A stretch of 64,000 bases of DNA from Paenibacillus rhizosphaerae. GTDB lineage: Bacteria; Bacillota; Bacilli; Paenibacillales; Paenibacillaceae. Both the position numbers and the translations under genes were made by a program. Positions 8,512 to 18,139 of this stretch are shown one piece after another (position 1 is the first letter of the stretch; every line of letters begins with the position of its first letter). The notes under the pieces are model-generated. The model did no database searches, was not told where the DNA came from, and was given only the letters and a program-made list of their open reading frames with translations. The DNA lies in the NCBI RefSeq assembly GCF_014192015.1, contig NZ_JACHXJ010000003.1, forward strand, positions 671,200 to 735,199. The letters are read 5' to 3'.

Positions 8512-8916
8512 AATTCCGGCACGAGATTACCCCATGAACACGTCAAAAACGCACAAAAAAAGCATTTTCCGTATCCATCGGTGAGGGTTCCAGTCTCTGA
8601 AAATAGACATAACGATTCTCTTCCCTGCGGCAGGCGCAGAAACTGCATGGTTTCAACATCAAGTTGGTTTGCAGATTACAGAGAACAGTCATGTTTATCC
8701 ATCGGCTGTGTGGTTACCTCGTTTTCTTCAGGATGAAATGCTTGCTGTCATTTTAACAAAATTATCGGAAAAAGAAAAGCCCAAACCTGTTCGTCCACAG
8801 TCATGTACATCTCCGGGTGTACATCGGCCGAAAGAAAATCACCACACGGTTCGATTACGCGGCCGGTTCTCCTTGGTATGCTGGACTCATCACGATAAAT
8901 GAATGAGGTGTTCGCG
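8512..8916. other. Intergenic region between divergent ABC-F and DUF1453-like genes
   Basis: No convincing gene. Possible short frames on the plus strand (8458-8736, 8669-8902) lack ribosome binding sites and coding character. The minus strand is the likely start of the ABC-F leader transcript; I could not find a good promoter by eye. Ribosome binding site GAGGTG for the next gene lies at 8904-8909. Confidence 0.5.
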
Positions 8917-9366
8917 ATGGATCAATACTCAACTTATATTATTATCCTGCTTGTCATCTGGCTTACCGCTAGAGAAAGAACCTTCCGCCCTTCCAGCATA
9001 TGGATCGTTCCTGTGTTATGGGGAGGAATGACCCTTTCCTCCATCCCGTGGGCAACGGTAGGTCCGGTCGAAGTGGTGCTGTTCGCCGTGTTTGCCGCAG
9101 CAGGTTTGGCAACGGGGATCATCCGGGGTAAAATGGAAAAAATGCGCATGGGAACGGACGGCCAGGTTACCGTGCAGGGTTCCATTGCCAGCATCGTGCT
9201 GTTTCTCGCCGTGCTTGTTCTTCGGGTCCTTGCTCAGTCCTGGGGACAGACTCACGCCTTCTATCACATCGCAAATGCGCTGATGTTCATGCCGCTCGGT
9301 TCCATCTGCGCACGCCGTTACGTCATTTACCGGAGATATCAGGCGATGATGGGACAAAGGGCGTAA
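8917..9366 (+). CDS. Small integral membrane protein, DUF1453/CcdC-like
   Basis: 149 residues with four predicted membrane segments (about 6-22, 32-48, 52-70 and 95-130). A loop after the third segment reads GIIRGKMEKMRMGTDGQVTVQGS, shortened here to its key part RGKMEKMRMGTDG, which resembles the DUF1453 (CcdC-like) family. ATG at 8917 is preferred to 8899 because GAGGTG sits 7 nt before it. It ends 45 bp before the sensor kinase and likely forms an operon with the two-component pair. Function unknown; it may be an accessory to signalling or a target of it. Confidence 0.75.
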   Translation: MDQYSTYIIILLVIWLTARERTFRPSSIWIVPVLWGGMTLSSIPWATVGPVEVVLFAVFAAAGLATGIIRGKMEKMRMGTDGQVTVQGSIASIVLFLAVLVLRVLAQSWGQTHAFYHIANALMFMPLGSICARRYVIYRRYQAMMGQRA

Positions 9367-9411
9367 AGATCTGAAACGCGACGTCAATGTGCCAGCTAAA
9401 GGAGACCTGCT

Positions 9412-10632
9412 ATGGAAACAGGCAACGACGAACGAACAATACAGTCTGCCAATCCGGCCAGAAGGGCGCTGCTGAGTTTGTTGATCGTGTATTCCGCGAT
9501 TCAGAACGGAATGTACGGTGAGCCTCGCGCATTTGTTCCCGGCGTGCTGTTGACGTTGGCCGCGTTGTGCCTGCAATGGCGTCCCCGGTGGTTTACCCGC
9601 CGGGGGCCGGCTCCCGCTTTTGCCGTGTGCGCCTTGCTTGGTATCTCTTCCATTGGGGTCATGCTGGGACTTGACGGCAGCTTGTATATTATCGTCTTTT
9701 TTCTGCTGGGATGGGTGAGTTACCGGCTGCCGACATCGTACTCGGCCGCATACACCGTTCTAAATATAGCTACCGCAGCGTGGATCCTGCTGGATCAGCA
9801 TCGGACTTTGGAAGCAGTGATGACCCAATGCCTGATTCTCGCGGCGGTCTATCTTTTATTTTTAGCCGGCAGGCTTCGGAGAACGACCCGAACGATGAAA
9901 GAAACGCATCTGCATGAGCTGACGGCCGCTCATCAGGAGCTGGAGGCTGCTTACCGCAGCCTGCGCCAAACTCATGAAGAGCTGGAGGAGACTTCCGAAC
10001 AGGCGCTGCGCTATGCGGTATTGGAGGAGCGCGGCCGGATCGCAGCCGATATCCACGATAGCATCGGTCACGGCCTGACCTCCGTGATCGTGCAGCTGCA
10101 GGCGCTACCGTACATGATCGAAGCGGCGCCGGACGAAGCCCGCTCGACGCTCAGGCAGGTGACGGATGTAGCCCGCGGATGCCTTCAGGACGTCAGAACG
10201 GTCGTTCACGAAATGGGGCTTGTCCGGCCCGGCGAAGGGCTGAAGGAGCTTAGGAAGCTGGCGGATACCTTCAGTGAGCGAAGCGGGATTCCGGTAGCCT
10301 TTACCATGGATATCTCCGGCACAATCGCCCCGGAGCAGCTGTACGTCCTTTACCGCATCCTTCAGGAGTCACTGACCAACATGATGCGCCATGCCCAGGC
10401 CACCCAGGGTGAGGTCCGGCTTATAGGTAACGAGGAAGGCATCGTCTTGACCATCCGGGATAACGGCGTGGCGCAAGGTCCAATCCAGCCGGGATTCGGA
10501 CTGACCGCTATGCGGGAGCGGTGTGAAAAAGCCGGCGGAAGTCTGACGGTCATCCCCCTCGTTCCCCATGGCCTGGAAATTACCGCAAGCCTGCCTTATT
10601 CCGCAGCGACACCCAATAACAGAGGGGAATGA
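9412..10632 (+). CDS. Sensor histidine kinase, NarL/DesK type (HisKA_3)
   Basis: 406 residues. The N-terminal part (about 18-155) holds five to six hydrophobic segments and almost no extracellular loop, pointing to sensing within or at the membrane. A coiled coil (about 160-200) leads to the dimerisation/phosphoacceptor helix RIAADIHDSIGHGLTS with His215. A HATPase domain follows (NMMRHAQAT as N box, RDNGVAQG, GFGLTAMRERCEKAGG). ATG at 9412 follows AAAGGAGACC. Its stop overlaps the next gene (ATGA), so kinase and regulator are co-translated partners. Signal unknown. Confidence 0.93.
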   Translation: METGNDERTIQSANPARRALLSLLIVYSAIQNGMYGEPRAFVPGVLLTLAALCLQWRPRWFTRRGPAPAFAVCALLGISSIGVMLGLDGSLYIIVFFLLGWVSYRLPTSYSAAYTVLNIATAAWILLDQHRTLEAVMTQCLILAAVYLLFLAGRLRRTTRTMKETHLHELTAAHQELEAAYRSLRQTHEELEETSEQALRYAVLEERGRIAADIHDSIGHGLTSVIVQLQALPYMIEAAPDEARSTLRQVTDVARGCLQDVRTVVHEMGLVRPGEGLKELRKLADTFSERSGIPVAFTMDISGTIAPEQLYVLYRILQESLTNMMRHAQATQGEVRLIGNEEGIVLTIRDNGVAQGPIQPGFGLTAMRERCEKAGGSLTVIPLVPHGLEITASLPYSAATPNNRGE

Positions 10633-10640
10633 ATGCTAAT

Positions 10641-11312
10641 ATGGATCCAGAACATATCCGCATCATCATCGCGGATGACCAGCCCCTGATCAGGCACGGC
10701 ATCGGGTTTATTATTAAAGCACAGCAGGACATGGAATGGTGCGGGGAGGCAGGGGATGGCCGCGAAGCCGTAACCCTTGCGCTCCGAACGCAGCCGCATA
10801 TCGCCCTGATGGACGTGCAAATGCCCGGCATGGACGGGATCGAGGCGGCACGGGAGCTCCGGCGGCAGCTGCCGGAGTGCAAAGTCATCATCCTCACCAC
10901 CTTCGACCTAGAGGAATACGTGTATGAAGGCATTCGGGCCGGAGCCGTCGGCTATTTGCTGAAAGATGCGGCACCGGAGGAGCTGCTCCATTCCATCCGC
11001 GCGGCGAGCCGCGGCGAAGCCATCTACCGGACGGGGGCCGCGGCCCGGATGATTTCAGAGGCGCTGCGCCAGTCGGAATCGTTCCAGGACCGCCAGGACG
11101 TGCGGCTGTCCCTGCCGGACCCGCTGACCGACCGCGAGCTGGAAGTACTGCAGGAAATGGCCTACGGCCTCAAAAATGAGGATATCGCCGCCAAGCTCCA
11201 CATTAGCGAAAGCACGGTCAAAACCCACGTTCACCGCGTCCTGCAAAAAATCGGGGCCGAGGACCGCACCCAGGCCGTCGTGCTGGCCATCCGCAATCAA
11301 TGGGTGCAGTAA
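10641..11312 (+). CDS. Response regulator, NarL/LuxR family
   Basis: 224 residues: receiver domain (IIIADDQPLIRHG, phosphoacceptor Asp58 in LMDVQMPGMDG, conserved Thr and Lys in ILTTF and LLKDA) and a C-terminal LuxR-type helix-turn-helix at about 155-220 (LTDRELEVLQEMAYG, IAAKLHISESTVKTHVHRV). An in-frame ATG at 10629 overlaps the kinase stop, but its AGGGG is only 2 nt away; ATG at 10641 has better spacing. Either could be used. Partner of the kinase just upstream; followed by a strong terminator. Confidence 0.94.
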   Translation: MDPEHIRIIIADDQPLIRHGIGFIIKAQQDMEWCGEAGDGREAVTLALRTQPHIALMDVQMPGMDGIEAARELRRQLPECKVIILTTFDLEEYVYEGIRAGAVGYLLKDAAPEELLHSIRAASRGEAIYRTGAAARMISEALRQSESFQDRQDVRLSLPDPLTDRELEVLQEMAYGLKNEDIAAKLHISESTVKTHVHRVLQKIGAEDRTQAVVLAIRNQWVQ

Positions 11313-11329
11313 ATTGCCTTTACAAAAAA

Positions 11330-11366
11330 GCAGGCTTTGCCGGGGATCCCGCAAAGCCTGCTTTTA
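11330..11366. terminator. Bidirectional terminator between the response regulator and GH42 gene
   Basis: Perfect 11-bp stem GCAGGCTTTGC / GCAAAGCCTGC (11330-11340 with 11351-11361), T run after it and A run before it, so it serves both convergent genes. Confidence 0.95.
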
Positions 11367-11403
11367 TTTGAATTGAATCGTATTTATCCGCAATGCTTCG
11401 TCT

Positions 11404-13437
11404 TTACTCTGCTTCCGCCAAAATCATGACGCCGCGTCCCGGCACCTCAACTGCCCCGTCCACGGTTACCCCGCTGAGCAGATCCCGACGCTTAGCGTCC
11501 CCCGTGTGAACCGTTGCGCTCTCGGCGTTATGGTTCAGCACGAACAAGAATGAGCGTCCTTCTTTCACGCGGCGGGCAACCTCTACGCCGGCAGGAAGCC
11601 CAGGCACCAGCGGCTGAACGCCTTTCTCGGCGCAGACGGCTCCGAGGAAGCCTTCCATGAAGTCGCTGTCCGCGCTGGTCGCGACGTAATACGCTTTGCC
11701 TTCGCCAAAGCGGTTCACCGTGAGTGCAGGCATGCCTTTGTAGAAGTCCGAGCCGTACTCGGCCAGTACTTCCGCGCCTTCAGCATGAATGAGATCAAAC
11801 AGCATCTCGCATTTGTAGCTGCCCTCCAAATTACCGTACGGCTGCTTCATGACGATTTCATTGTACTGTCCGAGCGGCAGGGCGTCGATTTCCTCCGCCC
11901 AAATGCCGAGCAGCTTGCGGAGCTCGCCTGGATATCCGCCAAGGGTCACGAGATCGGTCTCGTTCACGATGCCGCTGAAGAACGTCGTAATAAACGTGCC
12001 GCCGGCGGCAGTGAACGCTTCCGACTTCTCGGCAAAGCCCGGCTTGACCATATACATAACCGGCGCGATCACGATGTCGTACTTGCTGAAGTCGCCTAGG
12101 GCGCTGATCATGTCCGCCTCGATGCCCTGCTTGAAGAGGGCGTCATAAAACTTATGCACCTCGCGAACATAATTCAACTCAACAGTCGGTCCGCTCGAGA
12201 GCTCCATGGCCCACCGGTTTTCCCAGTCGTACACGATGCCGACTTTGGCTTCCGTTACCGCATCCAGCAGCGTGTCCCCGAGACGCCCCAGCTCTTCCCC
12301 GAGCTGCGCCACTTCTCGGAATACCCGCGTGTTCTCATGTCCGACGTGCTCAATGACGGCGCCGTGGAACTTCTCGCAGGCCCCCTTGGAGCGCCGCATT
12401 TGGAAGAACATGACCGTATCCGCGCCGCGGGCAACGGCCTGATAGCTCCACAGGCGCATCACGCCGGGACGCTTGAGCGAGTTGTACGCCTGCCAGTTTT
12501 GCTGGCTCGGCGTCTGTTCCATCAGCATGAACGGCGCCCCGTGCTTCAGGCCGCGCATCAGGTCATGCGTCATGGCGGTCTCACTGACCGGTGTCGTCAG
12601 AGACGGATAGTTATCCCAAGAGACGATGTCCATATGCTTCGCCCAGTCGAAGTAGTTGAGCAGCGGGAACGTCCCCATCAGGTTGGTCGTGATCGGCACG
12701 TCCTTCGAATGCTCGCGGATCGCTTCCGCCTCGATGTTGTAGCATTCCAGCAGACTATCGGACATAAACCGGCGGTAATCCAGGGAAATGCCCTGGAAAG
12801 CGCTGACGTTGCCTTCGCCCTCTTCACTCAGCCCGTCCGGAAGCACAATTTCGTCCCAGTCATAGAAGGTGTGGCCCCAGAAGCGGGTGTTCCATGCTTC
12901 GTTGACGGCATCCAGGCTGCCGTAACGCTTTTGCAGCCAGACGCGGAATTCGGCGGCACAGTTGTCGCAGTAACAGAAACCGCCGTATTCATTGGATACA
13001 TGCCAAAGCAGCAGCGCCGGATGATCCTTGTAGCGCTCGGCGAGCTTGCCCGCCATCAAGCGGGAGTATTTGCGGTATGTCGGGCTGTTCGGGCAGGAAT
13101 TATGTCTTCCGCCGAACTTTCTTTTCCGTCCGTAAAAATCGACGCGGGTCACGTCCGGATGCCGTTTGGCCATCCAGGCCGGATGTGCCCCCGTGCTCGT
13201 CGCCAGTACGACGCCAACGCCGTCCTTGTGCAGACGGTCCATCGTTTCGTCGAGCCACCCGAAATCGTAAGTGTCCTCATCAGGCTGGTTTAACGCCCAG
13301 GAAAACACGTTGATCGTCGCCACGTCGATCCCGGCCAGCTTGAACATCCGCTGGTCCTCTTTCCATTCTTCCGGTCCCCACTGTTCAGGGTTATAATCTC
13401 CGCCGTACCAAATCTTAGGCAGTTTATCGTTAATCAC
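11404..13437 (-). CDS. Beta-galactosidase, glycoside hydrolase family 42
   Basis: 677 residues, typical GH42 length. The N-terminal TIM barrel starts at IWYGGDYNPEQWGPEEW. The acid/base Glu is in WHVSNEYGG, the nucleophile Glu in MLMEQTPSQQNWQ. The zinc-site cysteines are present (HNSCPNSPTYRKY and CYCDNC). A trimerisation domain and small beta domain follow. No signal peptide, so it acts on imported oligosaccharides. GTG at 13437 (VINDKLPKIW) is chosen because GGAAGTGGG precedes it; the frame runs 72 bp further upstream without support. It lies 118 bp after the GH95 gene and is probably co-transcribed. Confidence 0.95.
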   Translation of the reverse strand: MINDKLPKIWYGGDYNPEQWGPEEWKEDQRMFKLAGIDVATINVFSWALNQPDEDTYDFGWLDETMDRLHKDGVGVVLATSTGAHPAWMAKRHPDVTRVDFYGRKRKFGGRHNSCPNSPTYRKYSRLMAGKLAERYKDHPALLLWHVSNEYGGFCYCDNCAAEFRVWLQKRYGSLDAVNEAWNTRFWGHTFYDWDEIVLPDGLSEEGEGNVSAFQGISLDYRRFMSDSLLECYNIEAEAIREHSKDVPITTNLMGTFPLLNYFDWAKHMDIVSWDNYPSLTTPVSETAMTHDLMRGLKHGAPFMLMEQTPSQQNWQAYNSLKRPGVMRLWSYQAVARGADTVMFFQMRRSKGACEKFHGAVIEHVGHENTRVFREVAQLGEELGRLGDTLLDAVTEAKVGIVYDWENRWAMELSSGPTVELNYVREVHKFYDALFKQGIEADMISALGDFSKYDIVIAPVMYMVKPGFAEKSEAFTAAGGTFITTFFSGIVNETDLVTLGGYPGELRKLLGIWAEEIDALPLGQYNEIVMKQPYGNLEGSYKCEMLFDLIHAEGAEVLAEYGSDFYKGMPALTVNRFGEGKAYYVATSADSDFMEGFLGAVCAEKGVQPLVPGLPAGVEVARRVKEGRSFLFVLNHNAESATVHTGDAKRRDLLSGVTVDGAVEVPGRGVMILAEAE

Positions 13438-13555
13438 GTACCCACTTCCTTTCTTTTGTTGATTCGTCGATAGCCCGGAACCTTGGCCCATAACTTTAGC
13501 CCGTAACAAAAAATCATTTTCACCGGCTCCTTAGGCTTTCATTTCAGCCTCAGCT

Positions 13556-15964
13556 TCAGCTCACCGATACCTTTTCTTTGTCCCGTGGTGTAATCCGGTA
13601 CGTCTCGCCCGCCACCGTAACAAACCCGCCGGCCGGAAGCTCCTGTCCGTCCGGCCCCTGCACCCGGTACAGGGAGTGGTCTGCGATCCGGCAGGTCCCG
13701 CCATGCGTGGAGGTTATTGCCGCTTCCTCGAGCGTTCCGGCGCTCCACTTCATGTCCACCACAAAACCGCCTCTCGCCCGCAGTCCTTTGGCTTCCCCTT
13801 CGCTCCAGGCTTCCGGCAGAGCCGGCAGCATCCGGATCTCGTCGAGATGGCTTTGCAGCAGCGCTTCCGCAACGCCGGCCGCATAACCGAAATTGCCGTC
13901 AATCTGAAACGGCGGGTGGTTGCCGAACAGATTTGGCAGGCTGGAGTCGCTGAGAATCCGCCGGATGGAGCGGTATACGTTTGCCGGCTCCTTAAGCCGC
14001 GCGTACAGGTTGAAAATCCAGGCCGCGCTCCAGCCCGTATGCCCACTTCCCGCCTCGATCCGCTTCTCCAGTGACAAGGAGGCGGCTTGCAGCAGCTCCG
14101 GCGTATTCTCGTTGACGGTGTCTCCCGGGTAAACTCCGTACAGATGGGATACATGTCGATGCCCCGGCTCGTTCTCGCCGAAATCGCGCTCCCATTCCCG
14201 CATCCGGCCGTCCTGCCCGATGCCGGGATGTGCCAGACGCTCCCTTTTCGAAGACAGCTCCTCCCGGAAATCCTCATCAATCCCAAGCATTTCAGCTGCA
14301 TTGATGCAGTGTCCGAACAGCTCGTCAATGAGTGCCATATCCATCGCCGAGCCGGCAGCCGTGCTGCAACGCTCTCCCGATTCGGTCAGGAAGACGTTCT
14401 CCGGTGAAGTCGAGAGCCCCGTCGTCCATCGTCCGTCGGGAAGCTGGACAAGCCAGTCCAGGCAGAACGAGGCGGCTCCTTTCATCAGCGGATACGCCAC
14501 CTCCTGCAGGTAGGCCGCATCCGGCCGGAACGCATACCGTTCCCACAGATGTCTGGACAGCCACACGCCGCCCATCGGCCAGAACGCCCACATGGCCCGC
14601 CCATCCGAAGGCGTCGACATCCGCCACAAATCGGTGTTGTGATGAGCCGCCCAGCCTCTTGCGCCGTAATGGATCGCCGCGGTCCGGCTGCCGGTGATGC
14701 TCAGTTCCCGGATCAGATCGAAGAGCGGCTCATGACATTCTCCCAGACCGCATACCTCAGCCGGCCAATAGTTCATTTCGGCATTAATGTTCGTCGTATA
14801 ATTGCTGTTCCAAGGCGGCTGCTTGTGCGGGTTCCAAATGCCCTGCAGGTTCAGCGCCTGCGTGCCCGGACGCGAACCGGCAATCATTAAATAGCGTCCG
14901 TAATGGAACAGCAGCGTTTCGAGGGCCAGATCGTCGCCGCCTTGGCGATACAGCAGCAGGCGCTCGTCCGTCGGCATCTCCGCTTCAGCCTGCGGAAGCC
15001 GTGGGCTCAGCCCCACCTGCAGTTCCACCCGGTCAAACAGCCCACGGTGATCATCCAAATGCCGCTGTTTCAGATGAGAATAATCACTGTCCGCCGCGTC
15101 GGTATGTTCCCGGCACAAGCGTACCGGATCGACGGCGGATGCGCCCGGCATGACGTCAAAGCCTGCAAAATCGGTCGCTGCAGCCAGCACAAAGGTGACC
15201 GTGCTCGCTTTTTCGATCCGCAGCCGACCTTCTTCCTCCTTCAGCTCACCATCGGTCCGAACCGTCAGCACGGCCGCAAACCGGAGACCCAGTCCTTCTT
15301 CGTAGAGAACCGACTGAGGATGATCCCCTAAGTAATTGTCCGCGACATGCGACGGAGCTTGTCCTGTCAGAACCAAGGACGCCGGCTCTGCGCTCACATC
15401 GCTGAGATGCGGAGAGGTCAGCCAAGCCGACAACTCCGGCAGCTCCGCCTTCCCGGCCGGACTCCGTCCACCTGACTGTTCCGCCCGGAAATGGACGACA
15501 ATGACCTCATCCGGCCGGCTCGCAAAAGCTTCGCGGATGACGCGCACCCCGCCGGTTTGAAAGGAAATTGACGCGACCGCATGCTCCAAATCGAGCTCGC
15601 GCTCATAATCGGTAATCTGATCGATGCGGCCAAAGGCAAAATGCAAATCGCCGAGCGGCTGGTAAGATTCCGTGCGGCGTCCCAGCATCCCGGCTTCGAT
15701 CAGCGCCTCCGCTTCGGTATACCGGCCCTCGGCGACCAATGCCTTGGCCGGCTCCAGATGCCGTAGGGCGTTATAATTAACCGTGTCCCGGGGAAATCCG
15801 GACCACAAGGTGTCCTCGTTTAATTGAATCTTCTCTTCTTCCGCCCCGCCGAACACCATGCCTCCCAGCCGTCCGTTTCCGATCGGCAGCGCTTCCTCCC
15901 ACACGGAGGCCGGCTTCCGGTACCACAGCCTTTTATTGGCGGCGCGTTTGCTGCTTTGCTCCAC
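13556..15964 (-). CDS. Alpha-L-fucosidase-type glycoside hydrolase, family 95
   Basis: 802 residues, full length for GH95. The N-terminal domain begins LWYRKPASVWEEALPIGNG and contains QLNEDTLWSGFP. The (alpha/alpha)6 barrel has NINAEMNYWPAEVCGL, SPENVF with the acid Glu, and FQIDGNFGYAAGVAEALLQS with the Asp that works with Asn residues in this inverting family. Known members remove alpha-1,2-linked fucose, some alpha-L-galactose. No signal peptide. GTG at 15964 follows AAAGGGAGAG. Probably heads an operon with GH42; the pair plus xylose genes suggests fucosylated xyloglucan as substrate (inference). Confidence 0.94.
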   Translation of the reverse strand: MEQSSKRAANKRLWYRKPASVWEEALPIGNGRLGGMVFGGAEEEKIQLNEDTLWSGFPRDTVNYNALRHLEPAKALVAEGRYTEAEALIEAGMLGRRTESYQPLGDLHFAFGRIDQITDYERELDLEHAVASISFQTGGVRVIREAFASRPDEVIVVHFRAEQSGGRSPAGKAELPELSAWLTSPHLSDVSAEPASLVLTGQAPSHVADNYLGDHPQSVLYEEGLGLRFAAVLTVRTDGELKEEEGRLRIEKASTVTFVLAAATDFAGFDVMPGASAVDPVRLCREHTDAADSDYSHLKQRHLDDHRGLFDRVELQVGLSPRLPQAEAEMPTDERLLLYRQGGDDLALETLLFHYGRYLMIAGSRPGTQALNLQGIWNPHKQPPWNSNYTTNINAEMNYWPAEVCGLGECHEPLFDLIRELSITGSRTAAIHYGARGWAAHHNTDLWRMSTPSDGRAMWAFWPMGGVWLSRHLWERYAFRPDAAYLQEVAYPLMKGAASFCLDWLVQLPDGRWTTGLSTSPENVFLTESGERCSTAAGSAMDMALIDELFGHCINAAEMLGIDEDFREELSSKRERLAHPGIGQDGRMREWERDFGENEPGHRHVSHLYGVYPGDTVNENTPELLQAASLSLEKRIEAGSGHTGWSAAWIFNLYARLKEPANVYRSIRRILSDSSLPNLFGNHPPFQIDGNFGYAAGVAEALLQSHLDEIRMLPALPEAWSEGEAKGLRARGGFVVDMKWSAGTLEEAAITSTHGGTCRIADHSLYRVQGPDGQELPAGGFVTVAGETYRITPRDKEKVSVS

Positions 15965-16470
15965 GCTTATCTCTCCCTTTATCCGCGATGAACGGTTGTT
16001 TCGTTCTGCACCTTGCCGGACCGGCGGCCGAAGCGTGATTTCGTATATCAGGCTGCCTTAAGAAACGTCTATCGACGTACCTTCAAAGAAGACAGACCGC
16101 TTCTAGAGCAGGTTTTTCTTGCGAGATCAGGAAGCAGAAGCTCCGAAACTTATACTTTCTGATCTCTTAAGAAATTACGGGAAGCCCGATGGATCGGACT
16201 TCCCGCCCTATTTGCTTTTCAGCATTTTAAATGAATGATCTCAAAAGTTATTGGCAGCACACGCCTAGCTGAACAGAGCCTTACGGTCCGCAGTTTTGGG
16301 GAATCCCCGCTATTTTTACCGCCAAATAGGCAAGGTACTGATGATCTACCCTTATTCTAAAGTCCTGAAAGCGATTGCAGTACCCCGAAAATTCGATAAA
16401 AAATCATGTCTAAATTAGACATTAAGCAAGGCTATCCGCATCTCATCCGGGCAAGGGAGGCTCCAGCTTC
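15965..16470. other. Non-coding gap between GH95 and xylB with cre-like site and hairpins
   Basis: No gene. It holds a cre-like site (16366-16379), a hairpin CGGGAAG / CTTCCCG with CCGAT/ATCGG inside (16178-16205), weakly T-rich on both sides and a possible xylB terminator, and a second inverted repeat AGATCAG / CTGATCT (16124-16166). A TAGAAT box just after the cre site could drive GH95-GH42 with a long leader. Confidence 0.6.
16366..16379. promoter_or_regulatory. Candidate cre (CcpA) site upstream of GH95
   Basis: TGAAAGCGATTGCA matches the cre consensus TGWAANCGNTNWCA at 13 of 14 positions. It sits about 400 bp before GH95 and overlaps a possible promoter (TACTGC, 17 bp, TAGAAT on the minus strand). 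Carbon catabolite control of a glycosidase operon would be expected. Confidence 0.6.
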
Positions 16471-17967
16471 CTAGTTCCGGTAAGGAACCAGCTTGCGGTT
16501 CAGCTCGCGGGTTTGGCTGTATACTTCCTGATACAGGCTGAACAAGCCGTTGTACAATTCGGCCCGCTCCGCGTTCGGCGCGTACGTTTTGGCCGGACGG
16601 ATGAACGCCTTCGCACAGTCCGTCAGCGACGGGAACCAGCCGCAGCCATATGCAGCCAGCATCGCCGCTCCCATAGCCGGGCCCTGCTCGCTTTCGAGCT
16701 TGATGATCGTTGCGTTGAAAATATCGGCCTGCATTTGCAGCCACGTTTCGTTCCGTGCACCGCCGCCAATGGCAACGACCTCATGGATTTCTTTGCCGGA
16801 TTCGCGTACGATGTCGATCGATTCCCGCAGTGAGAACGTAATGCCTTCAAGCACCGCTCTGGCAAAATGGGAAAGCGTGTGGCCGGAGTCCATGCCGATA
16901 AAGCTTCCGCGGATATCCGCGTCCGGATGCGGGGTTCGTTCCCCGGAAATGTACGGCGTGAACAGCAGGCCGCTGCTGCCCGCAGGAATGGACCCGATAC
17001 CTTCAAGCAGCTCATCGAAGCTCTTTTCCTTGGCGAACGTTTCCTTAAACCATGTCAGGCTGTGACCGGCCGCAAGCGTAACGCCCATGACATAGTACGC
17101 GTCCTTTTCACTGTGATTAAAGAAATGAAGCTTGCCGTCGACGTCCAGGTCCTTGCGGCTTTCAAAAGAGAGGACGACGCCTGATGTGCCGATGCTGCAC
17201 ATGGTTTGCCCTTCCTGCAAAATGCCCGCACCGATGGCGCCGCAAGCATTGTCCGCACCGCCCGCGAATACCTTGGTCGATGGCAGCAGGCCGGACGTCT
17301 CAGCGATGTCAGGCAGCAGCGTGCCCGTTTGATCAAAGGATTCCACGAGCGGCGGGCAAAGCGACAGCGGCAGATCAAAAGCTGCGGCAATGTCCTGGCT
17401 CCACGTTTTGCCCGAGACATCCAGCAGCAGCGTGCCTGCGGCGTCGGAATAATCCATCGCATATTCGCCTGTGAGGCGGTATCTCACGTAATCCTTCGGC
17501 AGCAGGAACAAGCTGGCTTGGGACAGAAGGTCCGGCTCGTTCTCCTGTACCCACAAAATTTTAGGCAGCGTAAACCCTTCCAGAGCGCGGTTTTTGGCAA
17601 TACCGAGGAGCTTCGATTCCAGCGTATTCTCGATCTTGCGGCACTGCGCCGTCGTGCGGGTGTCGTTCCATAGAATGGCCGGACGCAGCACCTTTCCCTC
17701 CGCATCCACCAGCACAAGGCCGTGCATTTGGCCGGAGAAACTGAGGCCCTCCACCTGCTGCGGGTCGGCACCCGACTTTTCCATCAATCTGCGGAGACTG
17801 ACGAGCGTCTTGTCCACCCAATCTTCCGGATTTTGCTCGCTCCAGCCCGGCTCAGGTCTGCTCAGCGGGTAAGCTTCAGAGTGCTCGTGCACGACTTCTC
17901 CCTGGGGATTCACCAATACCGTCTTGACGGCGCTTGTTCCCAGATCAACACCAATAACGTATTTCAT
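16471..17967 (-). CDS. xylB: Xylulokinase
   Basis: 498 residues, normal for XylB of the FGGY kinase family, which phosphorylates D-xylulose to feed the pentose phosphate pathway. N-terminal phosphate loop region VIGVDLGTSAVKTVLV; sugar-binding region FSGQMHGLVLVD and ILWNDTRTTAQC; C-terminal ATP domain with GGADNACGAIGAG and VAIGGGARNETWLQMQADI. ATG at 17967 (MKYVIGVD) follows CAGGAGGAAAAGT; the longer open frame upstream has no support. Downstream of xylA, separated by a terminator-like hairpin. Confidence 0.97.
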   Translation of the reverse strand: MKYVIGVDLGTSAVKTVLVNPQGEVVHEHSEAYPLSRPEPGWSEQNPEDWVDKTLVSLRRLMEKSGADPQQVEGLSFSGQMHGLVLVDAEGKVLRPAILWNDTRTTAQCRKIENTLESKLLGIAKNRALEGFTLPKILWVQENEPDLLSQASLFLLPKDYVRYRLTGEYAMDYSDAAGTLLLDVSGKTWSQDIAAAFDLPLSLCPPLVESFDQTGTLLPDIAETSGLLPSTKVFAGGADNACGAIGAGILQEGQTMCSIGTSGVVLSFESRKDLDVDGKLHFFNHSEKDAYYVMGVTLAAGHSLTWFKETFAKEKSFDELLEGIGSIPAGSSGLLFTPYISGERTPHPDADIRGSFIGMDSGHTLSHFARAVLEGITFSLRESIDIVRESGKEIHEVVAIGGGARNETWLQMQADIFNATIIKLESEQGPAMGAAMLAAYGCGWFPSLTDCAKAFIRPAKTYAPNAERAELYNGLFSLYQEVYSQTRELNRKLVPYRN

Positions 17968-18036
17968 ACTTTTCCTCCTGTATGGATCGAATGAACATCT
18001 ATGAATACCTGAATGTTCCTTAAGGAAATCCGGTTC

Positions 18037-18076
18037 AAAAAAAGGCTGCCCGAAGAAGCTTTCTTCAGGCAACCTT
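18037..18076 (-). terminator. Terminator-like hairpin between xylA and xylB
   Basis: AAGG-TTGCC-TGAAGAA pairs with TTCTTC-GGGCA-GCCTT, with small mismatches, followed by a run of seven U on the minus strand. Since xylB normally follows xylA in one operon, this may be a partial terminator that lowers xylB relative to xylA. Confidence 0.8.
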
Positions 18077-18139
18077 CGTTGCATTTCAAAGAGGTTTCAT
18101 GACCGGCCTTGTAACCGGCCATGCCTGCTACCGTTATTG

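Noticed and set aside
8458..8902. Plus-strand frames upstream of the DUF1453-like gene
   Set aside because: No ribosome binding site, poor composition, and they overlap the leader and attenuator of the ABC-F gene on the other strand.
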